Source: Virgibacillus indicus (lineage in GTDB: Bacteria > Bacillota > Bacilli > Bacillales > Amphibacillaceae). From it: a DNA stretch of 64,000 bases. The position numbers and the translations under genes are program-made. Shown here piece after piece: positions 43,145-51,226 of this stretch. How positions within the stretch are numbered: position 1 is the first letter of the stretch; each line of letters begins with the position of its first letter. Below the pieces are notes generated by a model, which searched no databases, had not been told where the DNA came from, and worked only from the letters and a program-made list of their open reading frames with translations. Location of the stretch: the NCBI RefSeq assembly GCF_002266285.1, contig NZ_NPMS01000005.1, positions 124,001 to 188,000 of the forward strand, given 5' to 3'.

Positions 43145-43816
43145 TTAATAGGAAGCTGTTGAAGTTTCACCTGAAATGATAGCTACCGCACCACTGGCAC
43201 CAATGCGGTTTGCACCAGCTTTTACGATATTTACAGCATCTTCATAGTTGCGGACTCCTCCAGCGGCCTTCACGCCAAAGTCTTTTCCGACGATGGAACG
43301 AAGAAGTTCAACATCTTCCACAGTAGCTCCGCCGCCATTAAATCCTGTAGCTGTTTTTACGAAATCTGCACCAGCTTCAACGATCAGATTGGCTGCAGCA
43401 ATTTTTTCTTCTTTAGTTAATAATGCTGTTTCAATGATAACTTTGGTTGTCAGTCCTTCTGAGGCTTTAACTACCTCAGCAATGTCATATTTTACAACAT
43501 CCAGCTCACCGGATTTCAAAGCGCCAAGGTTGATGAGCATGTCAATTTCTTCAGCACCGTTTTTAATTGCTTCTTTAGTTTCTTCCACTTTCGTGTGTGT
43601 TGTTGCTCCACCAAGGGAGAAGCCAATTGGCACACCGACTTTAATTTGATGGGGAGATAATAGACTGTGTGCATGTGCAACATAATACGGATTAACAAAA
43701 ACTGTTTTAAATCCATGTTCGATTGTTTCGTTGCAGAATGCTGTAATATCATCTTTGTTTGCGGTTGGTTTCAAAAGTGTATAGTCAATCATGTCGATCA
43801 ATTCTTGTTTATTCAT
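43145..43816 (-). CDS. deoC: Deoxyribose-phosphate aldolase
   Basis: This 223-residue class I aldolase has the motifs of DeoC: MIDYTLLKPTANKDDI, VNPYYVAHAHSLL, IGFSLGGATTHTKVEE, and the Schiff-base Lys in FVKTATGFNGGGATVEDV, plus GVKAAGGVRNYEDA with the second Lys. It cleaves 2-deoxyribose-5-phosphate to acetaldehyde and glyceraldehyde-3-phosphate. Galactitol operons normally use GatY, so DeoC here hints that the PTS imports a pentitol or deoxy sugar. It lies downstream of array F. Confidence 0.93.
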   Translation of the reverse strand: MNKQELIDMIDYTLLKPTANKDDITAFCNETIEHGFKTVFVNPYYVAHAHSLLSPHQIKVGVPIGFSLGGATTHTKVEETKEAIKNGAEEIDMLINLGALKSGELDVVKYDIAEVVKASEGLTTKVIIETALLTKEEKIAAANLIVEAGADFVKTATGFNGGGATVEDVELLRSIVGKDFGVKAAGGVRNYEDAVNIVKAGANRIGASGAVAIISGETSTASY

Positions 43817-43949
43817 CTTATGCGCCTCACTTTTATGATTTTTACAACTCTATTCAAATTTGCTTATACGTTCTTAGTTTCTATAAACTGCTACGTAAAA
43901 CTGCTTTGAAAGTCCATTATAATTATTCTGCAGATCAACAGCCTGGGGC

Positions 43950-44091
43950 GGCGCGCGGCAAAGTTGAAAGTCGCGCGATAGAGCCTTCTAGTCGTGCAAC
44001 AATCACTTAAACTCGCGCGAGAAACCTCATTCACACGTGTATCGCACGACTCTTCTTGGCTGTCGCGCGACTCCACCTAGCCGCCGCGCGA
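43950..44091. repeat. 21-bp phased array F with TCGCGCGA core
   Basis: Cores start at 43971 (TCGCGCGA), 43992 (TCGTGCAA), 44013 (TCGCGCGA), then after an 8-bp phase jump at 44042 (TCGCACGA), 44063 (TCGCGCGA) and 44084 (CCGCGCGA). A weaker unit lies at 43950. All within-arm steps are 21 bp, as in arrays A-E, but the core is itself palindromic and GC-rich. It lies between the second ADH stop and the DeoC start. The rest of the 396-base gap has no ORF. Function unknown. Confidence 0.85.
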
Positions 44092-44212
44092 GCAGGGGCT
44101 AGCTGCCATTTAATGTTAGTTCGCAATTTACATCAACTGCTCAGTATAGCTTAAATCACAAAAATACAAGTTTTTATAAACCAGCCTCTAATAAAAATCT
44201 AATATTAACTAA

Positions 44213-45244
44213 TTACTCAACCGGTGTCAGCAATACTTTAATCGCTTCCCCGCTTTTAATTGCCTGGTATGCTTCGTCCCATTGTGTAATGTCAAATTCA
44301 TGTGTAACCATTGCTTTTGCGTTGACACTGCCATTATTCATTAATTCAAGGGATGGTTCCCAGTCTGCTGGTTTTTGGCTTCGGCTTCCAACAACGCGGA
44401 TTTCTTTTTGAATGATTTTTTCAAGATCAAATTGAACTTCCGGCTGTGCAAAAAGTCCAACCTGGCCGTATTGCCCTTTTTTACGAAGCAGGTCAAGTCC
44501 TTGTTTAGCTGCAGGTACTGCACCGGAGCATTCAAATACAACATCTGCACCATAGCCGTCAGTCAGGCTGTTCACAAGCTCTTTAATATCCTGTTCCTGT
44601 GTATTAACTGCATAATCGATACCTAATTCTTTGGCTTTATCGAGACGGACTTTATCATTAGTTAAACCAGTAATAAGAACTGTTGCACCACGGCTTTTAG
44701 CAACCTGTGCTGTAAACAAACCAATTGGACCTGGTCCGATAACAACGACAATATCGCCTTCTTTGATATCTGTTTTATCAACTGCATGATGTGTACATGC
44801 TAATGGTTCTGTCATTGCTGCAGACTGATAATCAACATTTTCCGGAAGATGGTGAACACTGTCTTTACGTGCGACAAGGTACTTGGCAAATCCTCCGTCC
44901 TGCTGTGTTCCTAACCCTTTACGGTGGTTACACAGGTTGTAATCTCCAGACTGGCAATATTCACATTCGCCACAAATATAGAAAGTAGTTTCCGAGGTAA
45001 CACGGTCACCAGGTTTAAATTCTGTAACACCTTCACCGACTGCAACTACCTCACCTGAAAATTCATGTCCTAACGTTACCGGAACACCAACTTTATAATG
45101 TCCTTCATAGGTATGAATATCTGAACCGCAGATTCCTGAATATTTTACTTCAATTTTAACTTGATCCGGACCTGCTTGCGGTTCCGGTTTATCTTGAATT
45201 TCCAGATTTCCAAATCCATGTGCTGTTTTTACTAATGATTTCAT
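44213..45244 (-). CDS. Zinc-dependent polyol (phosphate) dehydrogenase
   Basis: This 343-residue MDR dehydrogenase has KYSGICGSDIHTYEGHYKVG and GHEFSGEVVAVG (catalytic zinc), ICGECEYCQSGDYNLCNH (structural zinc), and NAD loop VVVIGPGPIGLFTAQ. It is about as close to the sorbitol/L-iditol dehydrogenases as the other ADH of the operon (41837). Two such enzymes next to one PTS suggest either a two-substrate operon or two oxidation steps. Which polyol phosphate it uses is unknown. Confidence 0.88.
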   Translation of the reverse strand: MKSLVKTAHGFGNLEIQDKPEPQAGPDQVKIEVKYSGICGSDIHTYEGHYKVGVPVTLGHEFSGEVVAVGEGVTEFKPGDRVTSETTFYICGECEYCQSGDYNLCNHRKGLGTQQDGGFAKYLVARKDSVHHLPENVDYQSAAMTEPLACTHHAVDKTDIKEGDIVVVIGPGPIGLFTAQVAKSRGATVLITGLTNDKVRLDKAKELGIDYAVNTQEQDIKELVNSLTDGYGADVVFECSGAVPAAKQGLDLLRKKGQYGQVGLFAQPEVQFDLEKIIQKEIRVVGSRSQKPADWEPSLELMNNGSVNAKAMVTHEFDITQWDEAYQAIKSGEAIKVLLTPVE

Positions 45245-45284
45245 GTTGAATTCCTCCTTGTAGAACTAGTTACTTATGAACTAT

Positions 45285-45320
45285 GTCAAAAAGTCACCAT
45301 GATCATGCTGACTTTTTGAC
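45285..45320. other. Intercistronic inverted repeat between ADH and IIC genes
   Basis: GTCAAAAAGTCA pairs with TGACTTTTTGAC around a 12-base loop. It has no clear T-run, so RNA processing or 3'-end stabilisation is likelier than full termination. Confidence 0.5.
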
Positions 45321-45331
45321 GAAGAAAACTA

Positions 45332-46591
45332 TTAATTAAACAATGCAAAGACTTTATAAATTACCCAGTTTACGATATTACCGCCCTGGTCAATACTTGA
45401 GATGGAAGCTGACCCTTCAGGCATATCGAAGTTGGCGTTTTCAGCCATTTGTGTAAACATTGGCGCAACGTCTGTAGCGATATATAGTGAAATTGCAATC
45501 ATAATCGCACCAACGATTACGGAATGGACAATATTACCTCTTGCTGCACCAACGATGAATGCAACAATAAATGGAATCGTAGCCAAGTCACCGAATGGAA
45601 GTACAGCATTACCTGGTAAAATTACAGCAAGTACAACAGTGATTGGAACAAGGATCAATGCAGTAGAAATAACTGCTGGATGTCCTAGAGCAACCGCTGC
45701 GTCCAATCCGATATAAATTTCTTTGTCGCCAAAACGTTTGTTTAGCCATTCACGTGCAGATTCTGATACAGGCATTAAACCTTCCATCAGAATTTTAACC
45801 ATACGAGGCATTAATACCATAACGGCAGCCATCGCCATACCAATTTCGATAATTTCCCCAACGCTGTATCCAGCTAACGCACCAATTGCTGCACCAAGGA
45901 ATAGACCGATGAAAATTGATTCTCCAAAAATACCGAAGCGTTTTTGGATTGTATCCGGATCAGCATTCCAGTTTCTGATTCCAGGAATCTTTTGGATACC
46001 TTTTACAAGGAAAATCCCAGGAGCGTAAGAAATCGTACTTCCTGTTGCAATGGAAACACCTGGCAATTCATAGAATTCACTCATCATAGGCGCTGTCCAG
46101 TCAGCAACTTTAAGACACACAATTTGGAATAAGACTGCGGCAATCAGACCTTGGATAATGCTGTCTGAAATCGCATACACCATTGCAGCCATGAAAGTAT
46201 AGTGCCAGAAGTTCCAAATATCAACGTTCATTGTTTTCGTTGTTTTTGTAAGAAGCATTATTACGTTTACAACTAATCCAAGAGGAATGATAAATGCTGC
46301 TACTACAGAAGCCCATGCAATAGATGATGTTGCAGGCCACCCCACATCGATTACGTTTAATTCCACTCCTAATCTGTCAACCATACCCTGTGCGGCAGGT
46401 CCAAGATTAAGAACAAGCAAATCAATAACTAAGAAAATACCAACAAATGCAACCCCGATTGTTAAACCGGAACGAAAAGCTTTACCTGGTTTTTGACCAA
46501 AGAATAATCCTAATAGAAAGATAGCGACAGGCAGAATTACTGTTGCACCAAGGTCTAAGAAAGCTTGTATATAATCAACAAATCCTTCCAT
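45332..46591 (-). CDS. PTS galactitol-family transporter, IIC component
   Basis: This 419-residue integral membrane protein (about 10-12 segments) matches the galactitol (Gat) IIC family: FLDLGATVILPVAIFLLGLF, then IGLDAAVALGHPAVISTALI and GNAVLPFGDLATIPF. It forms the sugar channel and works with the IIB and IIA just upstream. Gat-family PTSs also import arabitol, ribitol and related polyols, so the substrate stays open. Confidence 0.9.
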   Translation of the reverse strand: MEGFVDYIQAFLDLGATVILPVAIFLLGLFFGQKPGKAFRSGLTIGVAFVGIFLVIDLLVLNLGPAAQGMVDRLGVELNVIDVGWPATSSIAWASVVAAFIIPLGLVVNVIMLLTKTTKTMNVDIWNFWHYTFMAAMVYAISDSIIQGLIAAVLFQIVCLKVADWTAPMMSEFYELPGVSIATGSTISYAPGIFLVKGIQKIPGIRNWNADPDTIQKRFGIFGESIFIGLFLGAAIGALAGYSVGEIIEIGMAMAAVMVLMPRMVKILMEGLMPVSESAREWLNKRFGDKEIYIGLDAAVALGHPAVISTALILVPITVVLAVILPGNAVLPFGDLATIPFIVAFIVGAARGNIVHSVIVGAIMIAISLYIATDVAPMFTQMAENANFDMPEGSASISSIDQGGNIVNWVIYKVFALFN

Positions 46592-46631
46592 GATTTTGTT
46601 CCTCCCTAATGTTTCTCATGTTTATTATGAA

Positions 46632-46714
46632 TCTCGTTCTCTTCTATTTGCAGAAAACGAGAATTGATTAGATTAATTAAGTTTAGTGTTGGCGCCCACC
46701 AGCCAGCAGGCGCC
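46632..46714. other. Two small hairpins between IIB and IIC
   Basis: TCTCGTT and AACGAGA (46632-46638, 46656-46662) and GGCGCC and GGCGCC (46691-46696, 46709-46714) form two hairpins in the 136-base gap. The second is GC-rich but has no T-run behind it. RNA stabilisation or an uneven IIB:IIC ratio is possible. Confidence 0.4.
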
Positions 46715-46727
46715 TCTATTTTGAAAT

Positions 46728-47006
46728 TTACTTTTGAAGTTCATCCAAAATTTGTTTTTTTGTATCTTCAACACCAATTCCAGTTAAGAATGAACGTGCG
46801 TTAATTACTGGGAATGGATATTCTTTTTTAGTCATTGCAGTAGTTACTAGAAGATCCGCTGAATCTACATAGCTTCCAACTTCAGCAATTTTAATTTGAA
46901 CCAAATCAACTTTGATGTTGTTTTCTTTTGCCATTTCCTCAATTGCACTGTTAACAACCGTTGAAGTTGCGATTCCTGCTCCACAAGCTACCAATACTTT
47001 TTTCAT
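46728..47006 (-). CDS. PTS galactitol-family IIB component
   Basis: This 92-residue protein starts MKKVLVACGAGIATSTVVNS, in which Cys8 is the phosphorylation site of the Gat IIB family. I start it at 47006 behind AGGAGGTGAAT; the frame is open 8 codons further but overlaps the IIA gene. It passes phosphate from IIA to the sugar during import. Confidence 0.92.
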   Translation of the reverse strand: MKKVLVACGAGIATSTVVNSAIEEMAKENNIKVDLVQIKIAEVGSYVDSADLLVTTAMTKKEYPFPVINARSFLTGIGVEDTKKQILDELQK

Positions 47007-47007
47007 G

Positions 47008-47490
47008 TCATTCACCTCCTTCAAGTGCAAAGTCTAACTTCTCTGCAAGCAGATTTTTAATAGCTGATGCATCTTTTTCTTCTGCTAGATAGCGTAATGC
47101 AGCTTCATCCTGGAAAATTTGCATTAACCGCTGCAGCAGTGACAGCTGATCATCTGCCTTATCCATTGCCAGCATAAAAATAACTTTTACTGGTGTTGTC
47201 TCATCCGGGTCACCCATGACACCGAAATCAACCGGATCTTTTAAAACTGCAAAACTGATTGTTTTCTTATTTACATGCTCCACGTCTGTATGCGGTATCG
47301 CTACAGATACGCCAGCTGTAGGAAGACCTGTTGCGAATTCTGCTTCTCTGGCAATAATCGCCGGGATGAAGCTCTCTTTTACAAGACCTTGTTTCTCCAG
47401 GTTCTCCCCCATTGCTGTTAAAACTTCTTCTTTCGTTTTTGCTTCCAGATCTACCAGAATAATAGATTCGTCAAAATAAATATCACTCAT
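47008..47490 (-). CDS. PTS IIA component (fructose/mannitol/galactitol type)
   Basis: This 160-residue IIA protein has the active-site His in TAGVSVAIPHTDVEHV. The fold is that of the PTS_EIIA_2 family. ATG 47490 (after AAAGGTG) is favoured over an upstream GTG that would lie within the ribosome binding site. It receives phosphate from HPr and donates to the neighbouring IIB. It is 31 bases downstream of the regulator. Confidence 0.92.
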   Translation of the reverse strand: MSDIYFDESIILVDLEAKTKEEVLTAMGENLEKQGLVKESFIPAIIAREAEFATGLPTAGVSVAIPHTDVEHVNKKTISFAVLKDPVDFGVMGDPDETTPVKVIFMLAMDKADDQLSLLQRLMQIFQDEAALRYLAEEKDASAIKNLLAEKLDFALEGGE

Positions 47491-47521
47491 TTTTTTGCAC
47501 ACCTTTCACCAATGTTGTTTA

Positions 47522-49576
47522 CTAGACTGAGTATTTATTTATAATTTTAAAAATTTCTTCCCGGCTGTCTGAATGAATGATTGCATTTCGATCCTCATCA
47601 GATCCTGCCAGTTTCATTAACTGCATCAATGCTTTTAAGTGCTTTTGCTTATCAACCGCGGCAATAATTACAATCAGATTAATGGAATAATCTTCTGTAA
47701 AAATCACGCCATTTTCCAGACGCAGCAGACTCATCGAAACATCATTCACACCTTCATCCGGTGCTGCATGGGGAATTGCTATGTTAGGCCCAATAACAAT
47801 ATAGGGATCCTTATCATAGTGGCTTATTATTGCATCCACATACCTTGTTTCGATATGACCGCTTTCAACCAGCGGATTTGCAGCAATCCGGATCGCCTCA
47901 TCCCAGGATGACACTGACTGCCTTAAGGTAATATTACCTGGAGTAATCAGTTCATCCAGTCCTGCTGCCGGCAGAGCTTTTTCCTGATTTTTCACCTGTG
48001 CTGTATCATCCCGGTGAATGTAACGGTATAAATTTTTCCTTAACCGCTGTTCATCTTTGATATCCGCATGATTCTTTACAATATTGATTAATTCTTCAAT
48101 ATCTATATCAGAAGGAATATAACCATGGGTTTCCAGCATTACCTGCTTTCTGAGACGTATCTTTTCCTCACGCTCCAGAAACGAGCTGGCAATAAACAAT
48201 TTCTTTTTTGTTTCCAAAACTACTGGTGAGAAAATGATGTCATAGTCCAGTTTGTAATTCACAAATTCCCTTACTGACAGGGAATCCAAAAAAACGAACT
48301 CCGGAAATAATTCTCTAAGCTCACTAAACATAAGCCTTGAAACAGAGACACCCTTCGGACATACAACAATCGCTTTCACCTTTTCCTGAATGCTGTCACC
48401 CTGTTTCGATAACCATCCGCCAATTAACATGGTCAGATAAGTTGTTTCACTTTCAGGGATTTTCTCCCCAATCAATTCCTCAAGCGGCTCAGTTGACTGC
48501 TGAACAAGATGATGCAATTCCATAAATTCCTTACTCACTGAAAGCTCAACATCATTTACTTCCGTAAGATGGTATTTAATTCGATAATAGGCAGGTTTGA
48601 TATGAAGCAGCAGTTTATTTAATAATTGCTCTCTATCCTGAATAAATATAATTGCTCTTTTTTCAAAAAGCCTTAGCATATCGTCTATTGCCTGCTTCAA
48701 ATTTGGAATTGTCTCTTCTGTTAAAAATTCAGACCAGTATACATTTGCCGTGAGCAGATACAGTGTGATAAACATCCGTTCTTCCATAGGAATATCTTCA
48801 ATGTCATACAGGATTTCTTCTGTTGCCAGGTATTCCTTCGTATCAGATAATTCCTCATACCCAATGTAAAATGGATCTACAATGTGCCCCTTCTTAATTC
48901 TTTCCAATACAAGAATCAGTGTATAAGGCATAATCGCAACTTTTTCATCTGTGAATTGTATCGTTAATTTCTTTTCTACATTATCAATCCGGTTATTTAT
49001 TTCTGTAATCTCGTGCTCCTGAATATTTGCCAATTCACAAATCCGATCAGCACCATTTGTCATATTCAGCAATTTGGAAATAACATTGGTAAGCAATTTC
49101 CGGATATTAAATTCCTTACCTTCAATCAGATAACCCAAGCGTCTCGAATAGCGGATGTTTAAGTCAAGACGGGAGACAAATTCCTGCGCGCGCTTCAAAT
49201 CACTGAGCACTGTGTTCTTGCTGACTTCCAGTTCGCTCGTAAAATGAAATAAGGAAAGCTCCTCATTGCTTAAAATCATCATCACAATCATGTACACTCT
49301 TTGGTCCTCTGAAAGGATATTCATGTCTGCAGGTGAAGCATTAGGCTGTTCACTTGCAAGATTCGTAAAAACTGTCTGATCGATTATAAAATGACCCTGC
49401 CTTGTTCTTTCAATAGGAGAAAGTTTGCTTTCATCAAGCCAGTCATTTATCTTGTTGATGCTGTATCCAAGCTGTCTTCTTGTCAGCTTATATTTCTTTT
49501 CCAAATCCTTGCTGCTGGTACTTGGATTACTCAATAAATCATCTAAAATCTTTTTGCTGCGATCATCAAGTTCCAT
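47522..49576 (-). CDS. PRD-containing transcriptional regulator with IIB-like and IIA domains (BglG/MtlR class)
   Basis: This 684-residue protein starts MELDDRSKKILDDLLSNPS. Residues 1-175 are two helix-turn-helix regions (YKLTRRQLGYSINKINDWL and EVSKNTVLSDLKRAQEF). Two PRDs follow (about 185-390), then a Gat IIB-like domain with Cys406 (KAIVVCPKGVSVSRLMF) and a PTS IIA domain with His603 (VIGPNIAIPHAAPDEG). It controls the PTS operon according to phosphorylation state; whether as DNA-binding activator or antiterminator is not shown, but the HTH layout favours DNA binding. The first 74 codons of the longer frame are non-coding; RBS AGAGGG supports 49576. Confidence 0.9.
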   Translation of the reverse strand: MELDDRSKKILDDLLSNPSTSSKDLEKKYKLTRRQLGYSINKINDWLDESKLSPIERTRQGHFIIDQTVFTNLASEQPNASPADMNILSEDQRVYMIVMMILSNEELSLFHFTSELEVSKNTVLSDLKRAQEFVSRLDLNIRYSRRLGYLIEGKEFNIRKLLTNVISKLLNMTNGADRICELANIQEHEITEINNRIDNVEKKLTIQFTDEKVAIMPYTLILVLERIKKGHIVDPFYIGYEELSDTKEYLATEEILYDIEDIPMEERMFITLYLLTANVYWSEFLTEETIPNLKQAIDDMLRLFEKRAIIFIQDREQLLNKLLLHIKPAYYRIKYHLTEVNDVELSVSKEFMELHHLVQQSTEPLEELIGEKIPESETTYLTMLIGGWLSKQGDSIQEKVKAIVVCPKGVSVSRLMFSELRELFPEFVFLDSLSVREFVNYKLDYDIIFSPVVLETKKKLFIASSFLEREEKIRLRKQVMLETHGYIPSDIDIEELINIVKNHADIKDEQRLRKNLYRYIHRDDTAQVKNQEKALPAAGLDELITPGNITLRQSVSSWDEAIRIAANPLVESGHIETRYVDAIISHYDKDPYIVIGPNIAIPHAAPDEGVNDVSMSLLRLENGVIFTEDYSINLIVIIAAVDKQKHLKALMQLMKLAGSDEDRNAIIHSDSREEIFKIINKYSV

Positions 49577-49659
49577 GATTATCCCTCTTTCAATTATTAT
49601 TGTATCATCGAAAACAACCTTGTTGGTGACGTTTTCATCGTAGTTTAATGAACCATGAT

Positions 49660-49804
49660 TGTACAATGTTGTGCTTTGCTGGAACGGGATTGGTGGTTGT
49701 ACATTCATTGAAGTGGTGGCAGTTGCAGTTGGCTGCGGAACTTCTTTTGGAAGGGTATCGGAGTTTAGGTGTAGGTTGTACATATTATAGTGAAGCATTG
49801 TACA
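49660..49804. promoter_or_regulatory. Promoter region of the PTS operon with four TTGTACA boxes
   Basis: TTGTACA occurs at 49660, 49697, 49776 and 49798. Two of the boxes flank a good minus-strand -10 (TATAAT, 49789-49784). No consensus -35 is visible, which suggests activation. The boxes may be binding half-sites (TTGTACAA-like) of the PRD regulator. The rest of 49577-49866 is leader with no ORF or terminator. Confidence 0.5.
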
Positions 49805-49866
49805 TTATTTCGTTTAGTTTGAACTAAGTTGGGATCAAGTATGTATTTATGAAATATACAGCCGAA

Positions 49867-50031
49867 GTTGAGAGACATGTGCCTTTACTTGAGAGATAAT
49901 CGTCGAAAGTTGAGAGAGAACTGCGTACAGTTGAGAGATAATGTCATCCTCCGTTGTTATCTCTCAACTTTCGGTGGCAGTCTCTCAACTTGACCCTAGG
50001 ATCTCTCAACTTCAACCGGGTTTCTCTCAAC
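49867..50031. repeat. 21-bp phased inverted array D (4 + 4 units)
   Basis: Left cores start at 49867, 49888 (CTTGAGAGA), 49909 and 49930. Right TCTCTCAAC cores start at 49960, 49981, 50002 and 50023. All steps within arms are 21 bp. It is the most symmetric of the five arrays. It lies between the YvrJ terminator and the PTS operon promoter. Confidence 0.92.
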
Positions 50032-50061
50032 TTTCACCCCTCCATCAATGACCACCTCATT

Positions 50062-50100
50062 AAAAGACGGGAAACCTCCATATTGCAAAGTTTCCCGTCT
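50062..50100 (-). terminator. Rho-independent terminator of YvrJ gene
   Basis: AGACGGGAAAC pairs with GTTTCCCGTCT around a 14-base loop, followed on the minus strand by TTTTAA. It lies just after the YvrJ stop. Confidence 0.85.
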
Positions 50101-50106
50101 CCATTA

Positions 50107-50241
50107 TCACTTCATTTTCTCAGGCAACCCATGAATTGATTCAATAAGCTGATTAAGCTTCCCCTCAATCCGGTGCAGTAAATAAAACGTCACCGCGATA
50201 GGAAAGCCTACTTCAGTTAAAAAAGGCACCCAGGTTTCCAT
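50107..50241 (-). CDS. YvrJ family small protein
   Basis: This 44-residue protein starts METWVPFLTEVGFPIAVTFY, with LLHRIEGKLNQLIESIHGLP behind it. This is the YvrJ pattern (one membrane-associated helix followed by an amphipathic one). ATG follows AAGGAGG with good spacing. It is near DUF2922 and DUF1659 genes, its usual companions in Bacilli. The role of the family is not known. Confidence 0.85.
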   Translation of the reverse strand: METWVPFLTEVGFPIAVTFYLLHRIEGKLNQLIESIHGLPEKMK

Positions 50242-50388
50242 TGAATTTCCCTCCTTATTTCTGGTTGAATTATTTAGTTTGGACGTCTACAGTGAAGCAG
50301 CTGTCTCTTGCGTGAGCTGTGCTGTCTGCAGCCACTTTCTGTGCAGAAATATACGGTATTGCACTACTACAAGGGAAGAGCAGCTAAA

Positions 50389-50532
50389 GTTGAGAGATAA
50401 CTTCACTCAGATGAGAGATAGGTGCGGATTCCTTTACTTTCTCTCAACTTGCAGTGGGTGTCTCTCAACTTTGCCGCACTGTCTCTCAACTTTCATTCGG
50501 TGTCTCTCAACTTTGCCGATTTATCTCTCAAC
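50389..50532. repeat. 21-bp phased inverted array E (2 + 5 units)
   Basis: Left cores start at 50389 and 50410 (GATGAGAGA). Right TCTCTCAAC cores start at 50440, 50461, 50482, 50503 and 50524. All steps within arms are 21 bp. It lies between YvrJ and DUF2922, splitting an otherwise compact gene trio. No ORF is credible in 50242-50388. Confidence 0.9.
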
Positions 50533-50588
50533 TCTCCTCCTCACTTCTCACCCACTTCCTTCTCCACCATCCCACTACCACATCTACC

Positions 50589-50623
50589 AAAAACAGACCA
50601 GTGGCCCGGCCGCTGGTCTGTTT
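50589..50623 (-). terminator. Rho-independent terminator of DUF2922 gene
   Basis: On the minus strand AAACAGACCAGCGG pairs with CCACTGGTCTGTTT (one G-U) around a 5-base loop, followed by T-rich sequence. It lies 15 bases after the DUF2922 stop, so YvrJ is probably transcribed from its own promoter. Confidence 0.88.
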
Positions 50624-50637
50624 CGTCAAGCTCTCCC

Positions 50638-50856
50638 TTATAACCCTAAATCCACATCTTCTACAATACGTTCTACTACTCGTGCGCTCTTCTTAGCGAC
50701 CAGGTCACCGCCAGATGTCATGAATGCATTTTGTGCGATGATCTCATCCATTGCTGCGTTAATTGCAGCTGGATCAACTGGTTCAACAGGCTGATCAAGT
50801 GAGTATGTTACGGTTTTCCCATCGTAATTTTCAAATTTAAGCTCCAGCTTTTTCAT
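50638..50856 (-). CDS. DUF2922 domain-containing protein
   Basis: This 72-residue protein reads MKKLELKFENYDGKTVTYSL, then DPAAINAAMDEIIAQNAF, the DUF2922 pattern. The family is found in Bacilli next to DUF1659. Function unknown. It is 35 bases downstream of the DUF1659 gene, in the same direction. Confidence 0.9.
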   Translation of the reverse strand: MKKLELKFENYDGKTVTYSLDQPVEPVDPAAINAAMDEIIAQNAFMTSGGDLVAKKSARVVERIVEDVDLGL

Positions 50857-50891
50857 GTTTCTTCCTCCCTTCCTCTAATTTTTGTTTCCGA

Positions 50892-51116
50892 TTACCCTTG
50901 TCTGATATCGGAGCTGTCTTTACGTTCAATATTGTAAAGATTGCGCTCCTGCAAGCCTGCAAATGCTGTTGCAATTGCATACAACTGATCTGCAGTTACT
51001 TCCGGCTTTACGTTATTAAAACTTTTTGTTACGTAGATCGGCTGACCTGTTGATGTGTCTGTCCCATTATTCAGCACCAGTTGCAACTGAGAACTTGTCA
51101 TATCTTGTATTGCCAT
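50892..51116 (-). CDS. DUF1659 domain-containing protein
   Basis: This 74-residue protein starts MAIQDMTSSQLQLVLNNGTD, with KSFNNVKPEVTADQLYAIAT behind it, as in DUF1659. I start it at 51116 after GGGAGGTGAG; the longer frame has no ribosome binding site. Function unknown. It heads a two-gene operon with DUF2922. Confidence 0.9.
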   Translation of the reverse strand: MAIQDMTSSQLQLVLNNGTDTSTGQPIYVTKSFNNVKPEVTADQLYAIATAFAGLQERNLYNIERKDSSDIRQG

Positions 51117-51200
51117 GTGACTCACCTCCCTTTCACAGATACAATCGTTTGTTGTTTGGGAAAGGGGGTGTGGGGCATAAAAAAATAATCGCATGTTTTG

Positions 51201-51226
51201 TGTAACTTTTTTCATCCAACTTCGTC
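51201..51226 (+). promoter_or_regulatory. Possible ECF-sigma promoter upstream of LCP gene
   Basis: TGTAAC (51201-51206) and CGTC (51223-51226) are separated by 16 bases, close to the sigma-X/sigma-M/sigma-W class of B. subtilis. The distance to the start codon is about 170 bases. B. subtilis lytR, an LCP gene, is under sigma-X, which fits. Other promoters in 51227-51394 are not excluded. Confidence 0.45.

Noticed and set aside
46691..46714. Terminator between IIB and IIC
   Set aside because: The GGCGCC hairpin has no T-run on the minus strand, and IIC needs to be expressed with IIB.
47522..49798. Longer start (758 residues) of the PRD regulator
   Set aside because: The extra 74 codons cross the promoter and TTGTACA boxes, read as low-complexity sequence, and lack a ribosome binding site.
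49867..50031. CRISPR array
   Set aside because: Cores are only 9 bp with 12-bp linkers, orientation flips in the middle, and no cas genes are near. This is not a CRISPR.
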